Shown here piece by piece: positions 4,982 through 5,460 of a stretch of 5,460 nucleotides of DNA. Origin of the DNA: Emcibacter sp. Lineage in GTDB: Bacteria > Pseudomonadota > Alphaproteobacteria > Sphingomonadales > Emcibacteraceae. The notes under the pieces are model-generated. The model made no database searches. It was not told where the DNA came from and saw nothing but the letters and a program-made list of their open reading frames with translations. The stretch spans positions 1 to 5,460 of the forward strand of contig JALUWZ010000195.1 of the NCBI GenBank assembly GCA_027019205.1, written 5' to 3'. The position numbers and the translations under genes were made by a program. How positions within the stretch are numbered: the first letter of the stretch is position 1; each line of letters begins with the position of its first letter.

Positions 4982-5460
4982 ATTCGGTCTTTCGCGCACA
5001 GGCCAGATAATTTACCGAAAAATCATGATCATCCAGCGACCATGTACCGGACAGTGGATGATAGACCATACCCTTCAGGTCACAGACATCAAAATTGCTG
5101 TTCCCCAAAGCCCGGGAAAGTTCCGAAGGTTTGATAAAACGGTGCCAGTCATGGGTCCCGGTCGGCAGCCAGCGCAGGATATATTCCGCCCCGGCAATCG
5201 CCATGGCCCATGATTTCATGGTCCGGTTCAGGGTTGACATCACCATAATGCCGTCCCGGTCCAGCAGGGCATGGCAGGCACCAAGGAAAGACGGGATATC
5301 AGCCACATGCTCAATGACCTCCATATTGAGAATAGCGTCAAATTTTTCCTGCTCTTCAGCCAGTGTTTCAGCGCTGATATGGCGATAGTCAATGGCAAGG
5401 TCCATATCCCGGGCGTGAAGCCGGGCCACCCGGATATTTTTTTCCGCCGCATCGGCCCCG
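4971..5460 (-). CDS. ubiG: UbiG, ubiquinone O-methyltransferase (N-terminus outside window)
   Basis: Only the C-terminal 162 residues are present, and the frame stays open to the right edge. UbiG normally has about 240-250 residues, so some 80-90 are missing, including the first SAM-binding motif. The visible part begins GADAAEKNIRVARLHA, the segment that follows that motif. It continues with LNMEVIEHVADIPSFL and the UbiG-specific stretch STLNRTMKSWAMAIAGAEYIL, then WLPTGTHDWHRFIKPSEL. UbiG performs both O-methylation steps of ubiquinone synthesis using SAM. The region with the Trp-, Ala- and Leu-rich helix is thought to help membrane association in this family. Internal starts such as the GTG at 5429 are not the real start, because homology continues upstream of them. 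The stop at 4971-4973 lies inside the start of fdhD, on the same strand. Confidence 0.93.
   Translation of the reverse strand, partial: GADAAEKNIRVARLHARDMDLAIDYRHISAETLAEEQEKFDAILNMEVIEHVADIPSFLGACHALLDRDGIMVMSTLNRTMKSWAMAIAGAEYILRWLPTGTHDWHRFIKPSELSRALGNSNFDVCDLKGMVYHPLSGTWSLDDHDFSVNYLACARKTEYEG

Overview
The window looks like a chromosomal housekeeping region from an alphaproteobacterium of moderate to fairly high GC. The evidence is the gene set and order: an NDUFAF5-type methyltransferase diverges from comF, followed by grxC, a nitrilase-family gene and a DUF1178 gene, with ubiG nearby. From family knowledge, this neighbourhood is typical of Alphaproteobacteria. I cannot fix the order or genus. 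No phage, transposon, CRISPR, tRNA or rRNA signal is visible.

Layout. Positions 1-178 are non-coding and largely AT-rich. On the minus strand they hold a good sigma70-like promoter (TTGATT, 17 bp, TATAAT) only about 70 bp ahead of a strong intrinsic terminator, which suggests a short untranslated RNA or an attenuated leader. Positions 179-1054 (minus) encode a homologue of the mitochondrial complex I assembly factor NDUFAF5. A 43-bp divergent gap separates it from a plus-strand run of five closely spaced genes: comF (1098-1853), grxC (1913-2167), a Nit1-like amidase (2167-3009), a DUF1178 zinc-ribbon protein (3043-3543) and mobA (3546-4172). Two minus-strand genes converge on mobA from the right: fdhD (4160-4981) and the 3' part of ubiG (4971 to beyond the right edge). 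mobA and fdhD overlap tail to tail by 13 bp.

How the genes relate. GrxC uses glutathione, and the next gene, coupled by TAATG, looks like a deaminated-glutathione amidase, so the pair forms a small glutathione-maintenance module. MobA and FdhD act on the same cofactor, Mo-bis(MGD): MobA adds GMP to molybdopterin, and FdhD sulfurates the cofactor for formate dehydrogenase. This implies a molybdenum or tungsten formate dehydrogenase elsewhere in the genome. The NDUFAF5-like protein (complex I maturation) and UbiG (ubiquinone synthesis) both serve aerobic respiration.

No clearly new multi-gene system is visible. The best candidate for something undescribed is the short promoter-to-terminator unit at about 10-115. 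All functional calls rest on motif recognition by eye, since no database search was possible.
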